Shown piece by piece: positions 5,828 to 5,843 of a stretch of 5,843 nucleotides of DNA. The position numbers and the translations under genes are program-made. The notes beneath the pieces are model-generated. The model had not been told where the DNA came from and searched no databases. It worked only from the letters and a program-made list of their open reading frames with translations. The stretch's first letter is position 1, and the number at the start of each line of letters is the position of its first letter. The stretch is from assembly GCA_023475715.1 (NCBI GenBank), contig JAMCVO010000060.1, positions 5,264 through 11,106 of the forward strand, given 5' to 3'. This stretch comes from Actinomycetota bacterium. Lineage in GTDB: Bacteria; Actinomycetota; Humimicrobiia; Humimicrobiales; Humimicrobiaceae.

Positions 5828-5843
5828 CGCTCTTATCCTTTGA
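5828..5843 (-). repeat. right arm of inverted repeat: second copy of the rtcB 3' end
   Basis: On the minus strand these bases read TCAAAGGATAAGAGCG, identical to the plus-strand rtcB end at 5642-5657. In the equivalent frame they would encode the end of IKG plus TAA, and a run of seven Ts (5826 to 5820) follows one base after the arm. The window stops at the arm, so whether a longer inverted copy of rtcB continues cannot be seen. Confidence 0.8.

Overview
This AT-rich window most likely comes from a bacterium. It encodes a tRNA with its own CCA end, uses GTG (and perhaps TTG) start codons with purine-rich ribosome binding sites, and carries a bacterial-type single-domain methylenetetrahydrofolate reductase. 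An anaerobe using folate one-carbon chemistry is possible, but nothing here fixes the lineage.

Layout, left to right. Bases 1-139 hold the tail of a plus-strand reading frame that looks frameshifted. A gene-poor AT-rich stretch follows, then a group 4-type glycosyltransferase on the plus strand (488-1801, possibly starting at 506). After an 11-bp AT-rich hairpin comes a tRNA-Val(GAC) gene (1971-2047) with two unusual positions. On the minus strand, a metF-like gene (3352 to 2444) is followed two bases later by a small charged protein of unknown function (2441 to 2145), and the two look translationally coupled. A 355-bp divergent intergenic region separates metF from the plus-strand pair archease (3708-4157) and rtcB (4201-5652). 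The window closes with an extremely AT-rich tail.

The clearest functional unit is archease-rtcB: RtcB joins RNA 3'-phosphate or 2',3'-cyclic phosphate ends to 5'-OH ends, and archease promotes its guanylylation and turnover. All RtcB metal-binding and catalytic residues that I can name are present, and no intein interrupts the gene. MetF belongs to one-carbon metabolism and has no evident link to RNA repair beyond the shared divergent intergenic region.

The most interesting material is non-coding. About five 11-bp tandem iterons overlap a 17-bp palindrome in the metF/archease region. A perfect 18-bp palindrome abuts the archease ribosome binding site. A perfect 16-bp inverted copy of the rtcB 3' end, stop codon included, sits exactly at the right edge of the window. 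I saw no CRISPR array, insertion sequence, known riboswitch or recognisable new multi-gene system.
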